From Cystobasidium ongulense (lineage: Eukaryota > Basidiomycota > Cystobasidiomycetes > Cystobasidiales > Cystobasidiaceae): DNA of 64,000 nucleotides. The DNA lies in contig BQUP01000001.1 in the NCBI GenBank assembly GCA_022835595.1, positions 682,001 through 746,000 on the forward strand. The letters run 5' to 3'. A program made the position numbers and the translations under genes. A model generated the notes under the pieces. It did no database searches. It saw nothing but the letters and a program-made list of their open reading frames with translations, and had not been told where the DNA came from. Positions 1 to 12,502 of the stretch are shown in pieces. Every line of letters begins with the position of its first letter. Position 1 is the stretch's first letter.

Positions 1-1499
1 ACGTTGAGCAGCTGCTCGCTTGGTCGACAGCCTCGGAGAAGCAGCCTGCTATTGTCAAAGTACGTGGACTTCATTACCTACTGCATTTGCCTGTACTGAT
101 TCATACTACAGGAGTTCACTTCCCAATCGACTGAGTTGACTGTGCACTTGGTTATCACCCTCACGGCCGAGGGCAAGGCCCAAGTCAAGAAAGAAGGGCT
201 GGATAAAGTCTTGAAATTGACATCCTCCGTGGCAACCAGCAACATGGTTGGTTTTGATGCAAATGGAAAGATCAAGAAGTATGTCGCTCCAGAAGAGATT
301 ATCAGTGACTTCTATGACATTCGTCTTACCTACTATATGAAGCGAAAAGTCCGTAGACTCCTGCATTCCCGTGCTATAAACAATCAATTAACACTTTTCA
401 CCCTAGAATCACCTCGTGGATGTCTTGACAACGGCCTACGAGCGCTTTGCCAATCAAGCGCGCTTCATTCAGATGTTCATCAAAGGAGAAGTGAAGGTCA
501 TGAATCGAAGTCTCGCGGACATTGTTCGGGATCTACGAAAGCTCAAGTTCAGACCGTTCCCCAAGGTTGTTAAAGCTCATGTTGCGGCCGACCCAGATGC
601 TTCGACTGTTGTATCTCCCGAAGATCTGCTCGAAGAGACCGACGACGAGGACGCTGCTGGTGACTTGCATGACTATGATTATCTGCTGGAGATGTCAATC
701 TCTACTTTGACCGCTACCAAGGTAAGCTCTTCAGGCGAGTCTCCAAATTAGATTATGCCTAACGCACTTTATGACGTAGGCTCGAAAGCTCATGGCGCAG
801 AGGGACGAGAAAGAGGCAGAACTCAAGATCTTGCTGGGACAGACACCCAAGTCGATGTGGATCAAGGATCTCGATGAATTTATGGAACAATGGGAGGTAA
901 GATCGGGACTCCGGTTGCCTTCGGTCCCAACCATTGCTGACGAGACCTTTGTCAACTTTTCACCGCGTATATAGCTGCTCTTGGCTGAAGATGAAGCCAG
1001 TCTGGCCAATCTGGGCGGTACTGGAAAGCCTAAAGGAAAGGGCAAGGTTGGGGCTATGAAGGGCAACACGCTAGAATCAGCCTTTGCAAAGGCAGCGGCA
1101 CTCAAAGCAGCTGCGCAAGCATCTGCGTCGCCTGAAGCGAAACCATTGACTGCTGCGAAAGCAAAGGCGGGAGCGAGCAAGATGGCCTTAGCCAGCAAAC
1201 CGAAAGCCGTGAAAAAGTCGTCTCCTGCACCCAAAGCAGCAGCGGCACCAAAGCCGAAGAAGAAGAAGATGGCGTATGACAGCGACTTTGACGATAGCAA
1301 CGACGAGTCGACTAAGGCAGACATTACGATCTTTGATGATTCTGATGTTGAAGGTTCGGAGAGGGACGAGGCGGCTGCAAGTGACGTGAGCTCAGGCCAG
1401 GACCGCAAGATTATTGATCTGGGGTCTGATTCTGATGCGATGATGGACGAGGACGACGAGGACGAGAGCTTCCTGCTGCGTCCTCCCAAGAAGAGGTAG
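1..1499 (+). CDS. TOP2: DNA topoisomerase II, C-terminal part (5' end outside window)
   Basis: ATP-dependent type II topoisomerase that passes one duplex through a transient double-strand break; nuclear and essential for chromosome segregation. About 417 codons are visible, from the late cleavage core to the stop. Exons read 1-59, 112-348, 407-721, 780-896 and 975-1499, all with GT-AG introns. The segment NMVGFDANGKIKKY, then ISDFYDIRLTYYMKRK and LVDVLTTAYERFANQARFI, is the conserved end of the topo II core. After about residue 240 the protein becomes an Ala/Lys-rich and then strongly acidic tail (SDSDAMMDEDDEDE) ending in the basic PPKKR, as in eukaryotic topo II regulatory tails with nuclear localisation signals. 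The catalytic Tyr lies upstream of the window. The identification is firm; only the N-terminal part is missing because of the window edge. Confidence 0.95.
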
Positions 1500-1817
1500 A
1501 GAGGAGTGTTTGTGCTCAATGTGAAGTCCCCTGCTGCGTCTATGAGTGGCTAGGAAGTTGACGTCCCTGTTGTACCCACCTGCGATGAGTATACCCGAGA
1601 GTCTGTGTGTGTGATATGCCATGCTAGAATGAAATCAGTCCAATTCAAGGATATATTGAAGCATGTGATGATCTTCATGCATATTCGAGTATTTGCCACA
1701 TTCTCGCACATGATGATTCCCTCCATCGCAGTTTGCAGCTCTTTCCAGCATCAACTGGACAGCGACATACAGGATAGAGAAAGTTGGAGTAGGAGCTGGA
1801 CAAGAGATCAGCCAGCC

Positions 1818-3306
1818 ATGGCAGAGTCGCCCGCGCGAGACGTGCACCTGCTCGTTGTGATCCAGCAAGTGGCCTGCCATTGACGATGAACCACGACATG
1901 CACACGAACGACAGCTGAGATGCTTCTCGAATCGCTTGCAGTGGGCTCTGGGGCAGCGTCGCACACATCCAGAGCATCGTCAAGACCATCGAGGATGCAT
2001 ATGCGGCCCAGCAGGGCTCGCTGACCCACGAGCTGCGTGTGCTCTGCTGCAAGACCAACGAGAGCGACCTCACCTACGACGGCATCGACTCGTGCAGCAT
2101 ACGCGTGCTCCAGGAGATTGATGCGTTTGTTGAAGACGTGACTCCCCGAGCAGTCTCCAAGTTCAGCATTGTCGGATATAGCTTGGGAGGCCTCATCGCC
2201 CGATGTGCTCTCGGTGCACTGGAATCGCGCCATCCCTCGTTCTTCGACACCGTCGAGCCCGTCAACTTTACCACGTTCGCCTCACCTGCAGTCGGCATAC
2301 CGCACTTTCCGACCTACATCTCCCGCCTGGTCAATTGGTTTGGACCCCGTGTGCTGTCTCGAAGCGGCGCGCAGCTCTACGCCACCGATGACTTTCTAGC
2401 TGGAAGACCTCTGCTGGAAGTCATGTCGCAGCCAGGTGTGTCGGATGCGCATTGCCCACATAGCTGGAGGGAGGTGTCTGTGTATTTATGAGCTGTATCT
2501 TTCCACACCCAGACACAAGCTTCTACAATGCCCTCCTGCGATTCCAACGCAAACAGATCTACGCAAATACAGTACATGACCGAACAGTGCCCTTCCCTAC
2601 AGGCTTCTTTCCCGAAAACCACATTGACATCTTTGCAAGAGCGGACAGGACTGCAAGACTACACGCGGAAGACCCCGATGCATTGCAAGTCGATTTGCGG
2701 TTGGGAGGTCTTCAGCTGACTTTTGAAAAGGATTGTCCGCACATTATTAAATCAGTGCAGACTGTCAAAATACCAGATACAATGGACAGCGATAACAGCA
2801 AGCGTTGGCGGTGGCCGGCTTTGCCTTTCTTCTTGCGTCCATCTACCTTCTCATCGCTACCTTACGGTCTCGGCTACGTCGTCCCTATCCTCATGCCCCT
2901 ATTAATCCCAAGCTTCATCGTCTACATCCTCGCACGCTTCATGGTGCAGAGCCGCAAGAGTCAGAAGCGGATACGAGCTTTGTACTCTGGCGAGCTCTCG
3001 ACGATGGAGGGTCGCCTTCGTCGCGTTGGACTTGCTCTAGAAGACACGTTCGACGAGATTGCAGAAGACGTCTTTCCACTTTCAGGCGACTCTGAAGAAC
3101 TCACAGAGTCGGATCCGATCTTCACGCCCGCTCAAAAGCGTATGATACAGAATCTTAACGATATTCCTGGCTTAGAGAAGATCATGGTCTACCTACCCAA
3201 TGAACGAAACAGTCATGGAGCGATCATTTGCAGGAGCGCAAGTTTCGAAGGACATCGCAAAGGGCTTGAAGTGTTAAGATGGTGGAGCGATCGCTTCATT
3301 TTCTAG
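1818..3306 (+). CDS. ROG1/DUF676-type serine esterase (lipase) with membrane segment
   Basis: Predicted alpha/beta-hydrolase that cleaves lipid esters, of the DUF676 family (yeast Rog1 and relatives). Three exons, 1818-1864, 1942-2435 and 2513-3306, give 444 residues. The N-terminus runs VHLLVVIHGLWG, the family's oxyanion-hole HG motif, restored only by a GC-AG first intron. The nucleophile elbow is GYSLGG at about residue 120. NTVHDRTVPFPT at about residue 240 matches the family's DRTVP segment carrying the acid residue. A hydrophobic stretch at about residues 320-350 (VVPILMPLLIPSFIVYILA) suggests membrane anchoring. The ATG at 1818 is chosen because the conserved beta-strand starts eight residues later. 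The substrate cannot be told from sequence. It is convergent with the next gene (248 bp between stops). Confidence 0.9.
1865..1941 (+). other. GC-AG intron in the esterase gene
   Basis: The donor is GCAAGT and the acceptor TTGCAG, 77 nt. Splicing here joins CA|T and yields the conserved VIHGLWG. The nearby GT dinucleotides do not restore this motif in frame. Confidence 0.85.
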
Positions 3307-3554
3307 TAAACTCTTCTGGTGCACCTCGACGTCTTCAAGACCCAAGATTTGAATTTCCTGCATGTCCGGCTCGGCCCGCTCTGCGCTCATTCTTGTATAC
3401 AATAGACATAGATCATCATTTCATTCTGTAGCGATTATTCTTGTACAACCAACAATGCACTGAGTACCGATCCAGTTATTACAGACTTTCAATATTCAGC
3501 GAGGCAATCATTCGTGTACAAAGTTGACAATACTTCTTCGCGATGATAGTCATT

Positions 3555-5432
3555 TCAGATCTGCATTCCACCATTATTAGATACTTCACGCTCACGGCGA
3601 CGAGCCTGGCTTTCGCTTTCTGCCAGCTTCATGAAGACCTTGAGAGTGTATAGGGCATCATTGCCTAGTAGACAGACAGCAGTCAGTATATGCTCGTGCT
3701 ACAGCGCCCAGGAAGACAGGGATAGCTTACCCGCGTTGTGGAGATACCTGGTTGTGACGCCAATAGCTTTGCAGATCTTGCCCAAAGCCAGGGGTGCATC
3801 CTTTTCCTCTCCGGTACCGACCAAGAAAGCCTTCCACAATCTTTGAGTGTCAAGTACAATGTTACCGGCCCATGCACCCGATCTCAGCTGGGCTGGCGTG
3901 GGTTGAAGTAGATTCATTGGAATTCTAGCGCCAGCGCCCCCATTTTCAATCTTTTCTAGAACGTCGATATTCATGAGCTGGAAATAATTCTTCTCGGCTG
4001 CAGCATTGTGGAATAGAAAGACCAGAGGCTGGCTTTGTTCGTTGGTGCCCTGACTGAGCCTTTTTATAAGCATTCGCAGGTGGACTTGACTTTCGAATTC
4101 CGTTAGGGTGCGGCTTTTACCGAAAGCGAAGCGCTGAAGCGGTGATGATCTTTAGCTTTCTCGTGCTAAAGAGAAAGAGAAACATTGACTCACGTCTTTC
4201 GCATCTGGACTGTACAGACCATTTCGCTTGTCTTTGTGTTCTTCAATGACTACGAGAGAAGCGTAAGATGGACGGAGCCAGGGTGTTCAAGTATACTCAC
4301 TGATGTGCTCCGCTCGCACGCGAGGAGGTGCGGCATTGCCTTTCTGCCAAGATACATAGGCCAAGCCCAATTCGATGATATACTGCGGAGAATACAGAGT
4401 CAGGGCGTTTGGCTCAAATGGAAGCCCGATGAAAAATTCGCTTTATTCATGGCGGTCTACTCACATCCTGATCTCGGTCCCAACTTTCGACATCGACTGC
4501 CAGTATAGCTCCTCCGTAATGGGCAAAGCTCTTGACAAAGTCATAGGCTATGTAGTTTAGAGTTATAGGTTTGTATCAGCACTAGACCAGTGGTCTGGTC
4601 ATCTTCAGTGACTCTGCTCACCTTCTGTCCATTCTTCTTTCTGGATTGGAGCAGGCTTGTTGCTCTTCTCCTTGGGAGGCTGCCAGCCATCGTCGTAGTC
4701 GGAGTCTTCTAGTGAGATCTCCCAGGTATCTTTTCCTCCTGCAAACATTGAGGCGACTCCGTTTGTGATGCCTTCGACCTGATCTCTGCTCAAGGTCGAT
4801 GGAACCGGTACAACTCGAGGAGCGGGTGCAAGTGCAGAGGTGTGTGGATTGAACACGATTGAATTACTAGGACCAGCTTGGGAAGGAGGCGCAGCCTGAC
4901 CCCACCCTCCGGTGTCTGCCCCGAATGTTTTGGGAGGACCTTGGAGCCCAGGTGCGGCGCCCTTTCCTTTTTTGCGGTCTGTTTCGGGACTGCGTGACGA
5001 CGAATAGATAGATGAGCGATACAGAGGTAGAAAAAGGATATCTATAACAAGCGGATAGATGGGGAACCTACTTGACTCTCAGAGTCCGACCGTTCAAGAG
5101 GGAGCCATCCATGGCTTGGATGGCCGGTCCGACGTCGTCGAGATGTTTCATGGTAACCATTGCTTCATTTTGAGACTGTCAGTGTCGGATAAAGGCATGC
5201 GAGGGGAGCGTCAGAACGAGTATGCCCCACTGGTAGATACGTATAGTATAGTCATCGTTGCAGGCTGCCTTCCAAAGACGGAATGGAAGGCGGTCCCAAT
5301 GGATAAACGCACATTGTTGATCCTAAAGGCTGTCTGCACTTCTCCAATGCGCTCAAAGTGCTGCTTGAGGACGTCGATATTGGAAGTAGCATCGAGACCC
5401 GAGATGTATAGGTTGCGCTGCTTTCTGGACAT
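3555..5432 (-). CDS. RRM protein with C-terminal Gfd2/YDR514C RNase H-like (DEDD-type) domain
   Basis: The product starts MSRKQRNLYISGL, an RNP2-type strand, and an RRM fold covers about residues 6-80; RNP1 is degenerate (NEAMVTM, no aromatics). A Pro/Gly-rich linker follows, then an acidic patch (LEDSDYDDGW) and a domain like the C-terminus of yeast Gfd2 and YDR514C. That domain shows AVDVESW (D-x-E), YIIELGLAYVSW, RFAFGKS, VFLFHNAAAEKNYF and HNAGNDALYTL (H-x4-D), an order typical of DEDD-type exonucleases. Splicing at conserved GT-AG sites gives one continuous reading frame to TGA at 3555. Gfd2 was named for helping Dbp5 in mRNA export, so an RNA role is plausible. Whether it is an active nuclease is open: D-x-E and H-x4-D are present, but the second Asp motif is unclear. 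It is divergent from the Zn2Cys6 gene. Confidence 0.8.
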
Positions 5433-6361
5433 GTTTCCCGGAGTGCCTCGCTCGGGCTGTGACTTGGGGGATGGCCTATTTCATCAGCTGGGAGTGTCAG
5501 GATGTGGCTGGATGGTGTGCTGCTGTTGTGTGTTGTGAAGGAGAGGAGGAGAGCGTTCACTGCATACATGCACGACGAGGTGTGGCAGACTGGAGGGTGA
5601 TCGAGACGGTGGATGTGCAAGCTGGAGCGAGAGAGCGCGATGGGAGCGATGTGAGTGCACAAAGTGGTCGTGGATGCGTCAACAGTGCACTGTGCAGCTC
5701 CTGCTGTCCGTCCAGCCATGTTCTGGGATTCGCCACTCCAGCATGTATAGCAGTGTCACATATACCAGACAAGCATGCAGGACAGATGCAAGAGGTGAAG
5801 CTTGATGGCTGTGGCTACTGGTAATGCGTGAACTGCTGCTCCTCCCCAGTCCAGCCATCCCACACTCGCACTTTGCATCCACCGCTTCTCTTCATCATTG
5901 CAACTGACAAGCAGCACTTGACAGCTATCATAGCACCCACCACACCACATCCAAGCAGGCGCAATGGCAGTCCTATAACAGCAACATTGATGGGAGAGGC
6001 AGACTCGCTCAACGGAGGTGGGTGCTGGTCGGTCTCGTTGCTGCCGTCCACCTGAATCCGCTGACTTGGGGCCTCTTCAGCCGGACTGCTCGCTCTCTCG
6101 ACACTCGCATTCGTCTATTATACCATCTGGACGTGCATAGCAGTGTGTATGCGTGCACTCACTCACCCTCACCCCCAGCTGACCCGCTCTGCAGCCCTTG
6201 ATACCCAGAGACTCGCCGCTCCAGGCAGCTTTCCCACAAGAGCACCGCTGGCAGACACGACTCCCGCTCGCATTGCTCGTCGCTGGACTCTCTGCAGCTG
6301 GTCTGGTCATAGGGCTCGCTTGCCTGAACGAGCGTAGGCGACTCTCCTCGACACCTACGAA
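5433..6361. promoter_or_regulatory. Divergent intergenic region between RRM/Gfd2 and Zn2Cys6 genes
   Basis: The 929 bp between two divergent start codons should hold both promoters and long 5' leaders. It contains GA/CT-rich runs and several short open frames on both strands, none with recognisable protein features. No specific operator was identified. Confidence 0.5.
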
Positions 6362-9300
6362 ATGTCTTCCTCGACTCTCCCACCCTCGCCCGGCGCGACC
6401 AGAGCCGCGGGCGTCCTTACAGCCGGAGTGACTTCTTCGCAGCCTCACCAGCTGCATTCGCAACAGCAGTATCGACACCCGCAACAGCAGCAGCTGCAGA
6501 CGTTCTATCCGCACTCTGCATACCCCTCGTACAGCCCCGTCGGTCAAAGCTACCCGCAGCATGCGCCGGGTCATGCCTCTCTGCACGAAGCAACTCCATC
6601 AACCAGTGGCAACATACACTATTCGCCATCTTCGCAGCAGCAGCTTCAAGTCTACCCCCATCCTCATCACACTCCAACTAGCTATTCACCGACCGTCTTT
6701 GCTGGGAACGCTCTAGCAGAGCTTCCGCTGGCACATTTCCCTCCACCTCCCGCCTCCGACTCTGTCACCTCGCGGCGAGCTTCTATTCAGCAACAAACGG
6801 TCATATCACCTCAAGCCTCAACATCCATCGTCCCAGCGACTTCACCCCTGCTCGCTGCTCCCAATCTACTACAAGGCACCCCTTCGCAAGCACCCGGGTC
6901 TGACAGCACAGACAAGAGCAAAAAGGCAATCAACCCTCCCACAAAACCCGAATCAAGCAAACCCTCACCCAAATCCAGCACTCCTAACAACAGCAGTAGC
7001 AAGAAAAAGCCTACCCGAAGGTACAACGCAAGCTGCGATGCCTGTCGTGCCCGTAAACGCAAGTGTCCAGGGCGTGACCAAGAAACGGGCAAGAGCCTCT
7101 GTACAGCATGCGCCGACCGCGGCATCGAGTGCACTTATGGCAGTCTAGGAGAGCCATCTCGTCTTCGTAGAGCAGACAACGAAAACGAAAGTCTGCGCAA
7201 GACGATTGCCAATGCCTTACAGGCTGAATCTGCTCGAGAAAAAGATAGCATCCTTGCTACCATCACTGAGAAAATGCTAGCTGCTTCATCAGGCGGAGGA
7301 GGCAGCGTAGGCAAGAGTCGGAGGTCGTCAGAAGGAGGTGAAGACTATGCTTACAGCGTCAACAAACGGTTCAAAGAAGACAAGGAGGAAGACGGTGCAT
7401 CCCCCACTAGTGGTGCACCGACACCGTTGCAACAATCCGACTATCAAGCTGTCAAATTCGAGAACAACGATCATGTGCTTGAACGATTGCACCACGCGGA
7501 CCATGGTACCGCTGCCGTCAATGGCGTACCCTCTCCACGGCCAAGTAGCGACGAAGAGACGGCTCAATTCACTCAATCGCTCATCACCAGCGAACAGAAC
7601 CGCGGTAACGGTGATTCAGAGCTTGACCACCAGGTCTCGTACTACATTGGCCTCGCCCTGCCTCATGGTGACTTTCAGAATGCTCGTATGTTCTTCTCCG
7701 TCAAGATCGCTGCGAATACCGTTTCGTACAGTGCTGACACGTACACACATACCCCTCTAGCGTCTCCCCAGGAAGACCACAGGCTGCTTGAATTTTACTT
7801 TAGCTGGCTCAATCCTCGTTATGCTTTGTTATCGCGGAAGCTGTTCGAGCGTGAGTGGCTGAATAGTATTGCGATTGGTAGAGCAGGCATCGCGAACACC
7901 CGTTGACCCGTCATTTCCCTTATCTAGAAAGCAGACTCTTGAACGATGGCGCGTATTGCACACCCTTCCTGCTTTGGTCGCTATACGCTCATGCAGCAAT
8001 GCACTGTCCCGGCTTCGAACAACAGCAAGCTCATTATCGAGTGAGCTTGTACACCACGTTGTATTAGGGTCTCTAGCTGATCTGCGTCTGGCATCAGGCT
8101 CGCGCACACTTGCTGGTGACAAAGGAGTTTTGCAAAGTCAGAGCAGCAACTTTGCCGCTGGCCCAAGGTTTGATCCTCCTGGCGGGTACAGCGGCTGCTA
8201 AGAGTGACCATAGTCTTGCCTGGACGCTCAGCTTCACAGGTGGGTCTATTGCGTCATCTTAGGATGACTGGCTTGAACTGATGACTCTTGTTTCCGAAAG
8301 TCACCGGAATCGTTATTGGTAAATTCCGTCAGACTCGACGCACCATCCCGTCTAGATCTGACGTTCTCGTGAATCTTGCAGATCTTCTGGAAACAATGGA
8401 TCAGTCAACTACTGAGAATGAAAGAAAGATGCGCAAACGGCTTTACTGGAGTCACTATGTATGGAGTCTGGTGCTTGCTTTAGCTCTCAATCGGAAACCG
8501 AGTGTACCGAAACTGAAAGTTGAACTGCCCGGTAAGCCATGCAGGAATAGACCTTGTAATCGGCGGTAAAAGCTTAAATTACAGCAATACCAGTGGGTAA
8601 CGACGAGTCGGAGTTATGGGTGCCTGCGCTGCCCGTTCGTCACGTCGAGAATGCACCCCAAATCATGCCAATACCTCGCCTTGGTTACGAGATTGAATGT
8701 TTCAGAGAGATATGCCAGTTGTTTTCGGTGAGTTTCCCTTTCGAGCCTTTACGAGCTTACGTAGAAGCTAAGTGTAAGTGTACATCGACTAGTTCCTGGA
8801 CGAGATCTTGACCAATGTCTACGTTGCTGCGCACGATAAGCGATCACCCGATGAGATCAATCAAGCTGTTAAAAGTATACAAGAACGGATGACGACATGG
8901 CAGACAACCAACCTTTCCTCAAATATTCTTCTCAATGCCAAAGATCTCCCGCCGCTCTGCCCTCCTCCGCACATCATCCATTTCAAGTAAGTGGGGTCTT
9001 CGCAAATGTTCATCATGCTTGTCAGTCTATTTACGGGAATGTCTTTGCCGTATAGCCTTCTTTTACGATCAATCTGGATTTTGCTTTATCGACCATTCTT
9101 CAATATGGGAACCCGCACGAAAAGTCCTATCAAGGGCGCTCGTCAAGCGTGCAATCAGTGTGCCTCCGAGATATATGCAATCTTCCTTTATTTGGAGCAG
9201 AATTTTGGCGTCCTTCAGCTGCACTTTTCTTACATATATGCGTGAGTCGGATCACATGTTGTTTCGTTTCCGCTCCGCCAGACTAACATGTTTCCTTATC

Positions 9301-9764
9301 TGCTTGCTGCCCAACTATCAAGAGCATACTGGGCCGCAGCAATCGATGTCGCCACCGCTAAGCGAGAAGGACTAAATCCTGAATTACTGGCGCGTTTGAG
9401 CAATAGCAGCCGCATTCTTCTGACATGGGTCAGCTTGCCGGGCATGAAGCAATCGGTCAGCGAGCTTATCGAGCAGATTGAAGCTCTGTTGGTCGCCGAC
9501 GTGCCCCGGTCTATGCAATCTGACGAGAGGTTTTCGGCCTATGATCCGATGCAACATCATCCAAACACGCTTCAAGAAGCCCGACTTTCAAACCAGCAGC
9601 AAGCGAACAATGAAGTCTTTTATCCTCAATTGACCGATATGTTCAGACCAGTGCCGCCACAAGATTTCATCAATAGCGACCCAATGATGGGCGTCTCGGC
9701 TGCCGTGGACTACGCTCCTCTGGGAGGCATTTACTGGGACACGGCCGGTGTATCTCTATGGTGA
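6362..9764 (+). CDS. Zn(II)2Cys6 fungal transcription factor
   Basis: Nuclear regulator with a binuclear zinc cluster. The N-terminal 200 residues are Gln/Ser/Pro/His-rich and disordered. The DNA-binding cluster lies near residue 225: SCDACRARKRKCPGRD, then CTACADRGIECTYG, with spacing C-x2-C-x6-C-x11-C-x2-C-x6-C. Downstream exons build a fungal-specific transcription factor domain: YYIGLALPHGDF, LLEFYFSWLNPRY, LLWSLYAHAAMHCPGF, RKRLYWSHYVWS, WILLYRPFFNMG and a helical tail ending EALLV. Most exons are bounded by clear GT-AG sites. One exon (8301-8318) has only 18 nt. A further 75-nt GT-AG intron may lie inside exon 1 (about 7687-7761); it is frame-neutral, so both spliced and retained forms stay open. 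The target genes are unknown; the two following metabolic genes are candidates by position only. Confidence 0.88.
8301..8318 (+). other. 18-nt micro-exon in the Zn2Cys6 gene
   Basis: It lies between acceptor CCGAAAG and donor GTAAAT, phase 1 on both sides. It encodes the core of TVTGIVIDLL, which replaces the usual GxAxRxAxDLGL helix of the fungal transcription factor domain. Skipping it keeps the frame but removes six residues. Confidence 0.65.
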
Positions 9765-9905
9765 CAACGGAGCGGTCGATAGTGTTTTTAAATTTATATA
9801 TATAGTGTCAAGGCCTGTCACCATACGCTGCCTCGGCTAGAGGTAGGCTTTGTTTCTATAGCTATAGACTCAACAATAAGCCATTCCTGGCAGAAGGAAG
9901 ATAGT

Positions 9906-11974
<2,069 letters not shown>

Positions 11975-12502
11975 GGTGAACAGATACCTCGAGTCTACTT
12001 GACGATGCTTGCTGGACTGTTCTGCGTGAAGACTGCAGTTGGCGAAATGCAAAGCAGCATCGAAACTCTGACAAAAGCATGAGAGCGCCACCGGCCGGCG
12101 AGTTTGAGAGTCACGTGCAGCACGACCTATTCGCGGTGTGATGCATGAGCAGAGCAGAGCAAGCGAGAACATCAAGAGCGTACATATAGCACATAGCACT
12201 GTCGTGTCTGCTCTTCGGCACCATTCTCTGGTCTCCCCTGCAGCCATCATTGCACCTGTCAGACGGGCTGTCAGCTTGTCGCCTTCAACGGCCCGCCAGC
12301 TTGCCGCAGATGCCGCAGATACTTGTACTTCTTCCGCATCAAAGATACCCACGGAAAGCGTGTAAATAGACTTGGATTATGCTTGTACACGATGTCCATG
12401 GTATATACTTATACAACAACAATGCTCTCGCAGCTCCACTAAAATTCAATAGTCCAGGTGAGGACCGGTACGGAGACTTGCTACAGTCGTAGGCTCACTC
12501 CT
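11975..12502. promoter_or_regulatory. Upstream region of the aminotransferase gene
   Basis: The 528 bp between the aminotransferase start and the amidohydrolase stop contain the aminotransferase promoter and the amidohydrolase 3' region. Short open frames here show no protein features. Confidence 0.4.

Noticed and set aside
731-1519. 262-codon antisense frame over the TOP2 tail
   Set aside because: A shadow of the low-complexity Lys/Ala/Asp codons of TOP2; no independent features.
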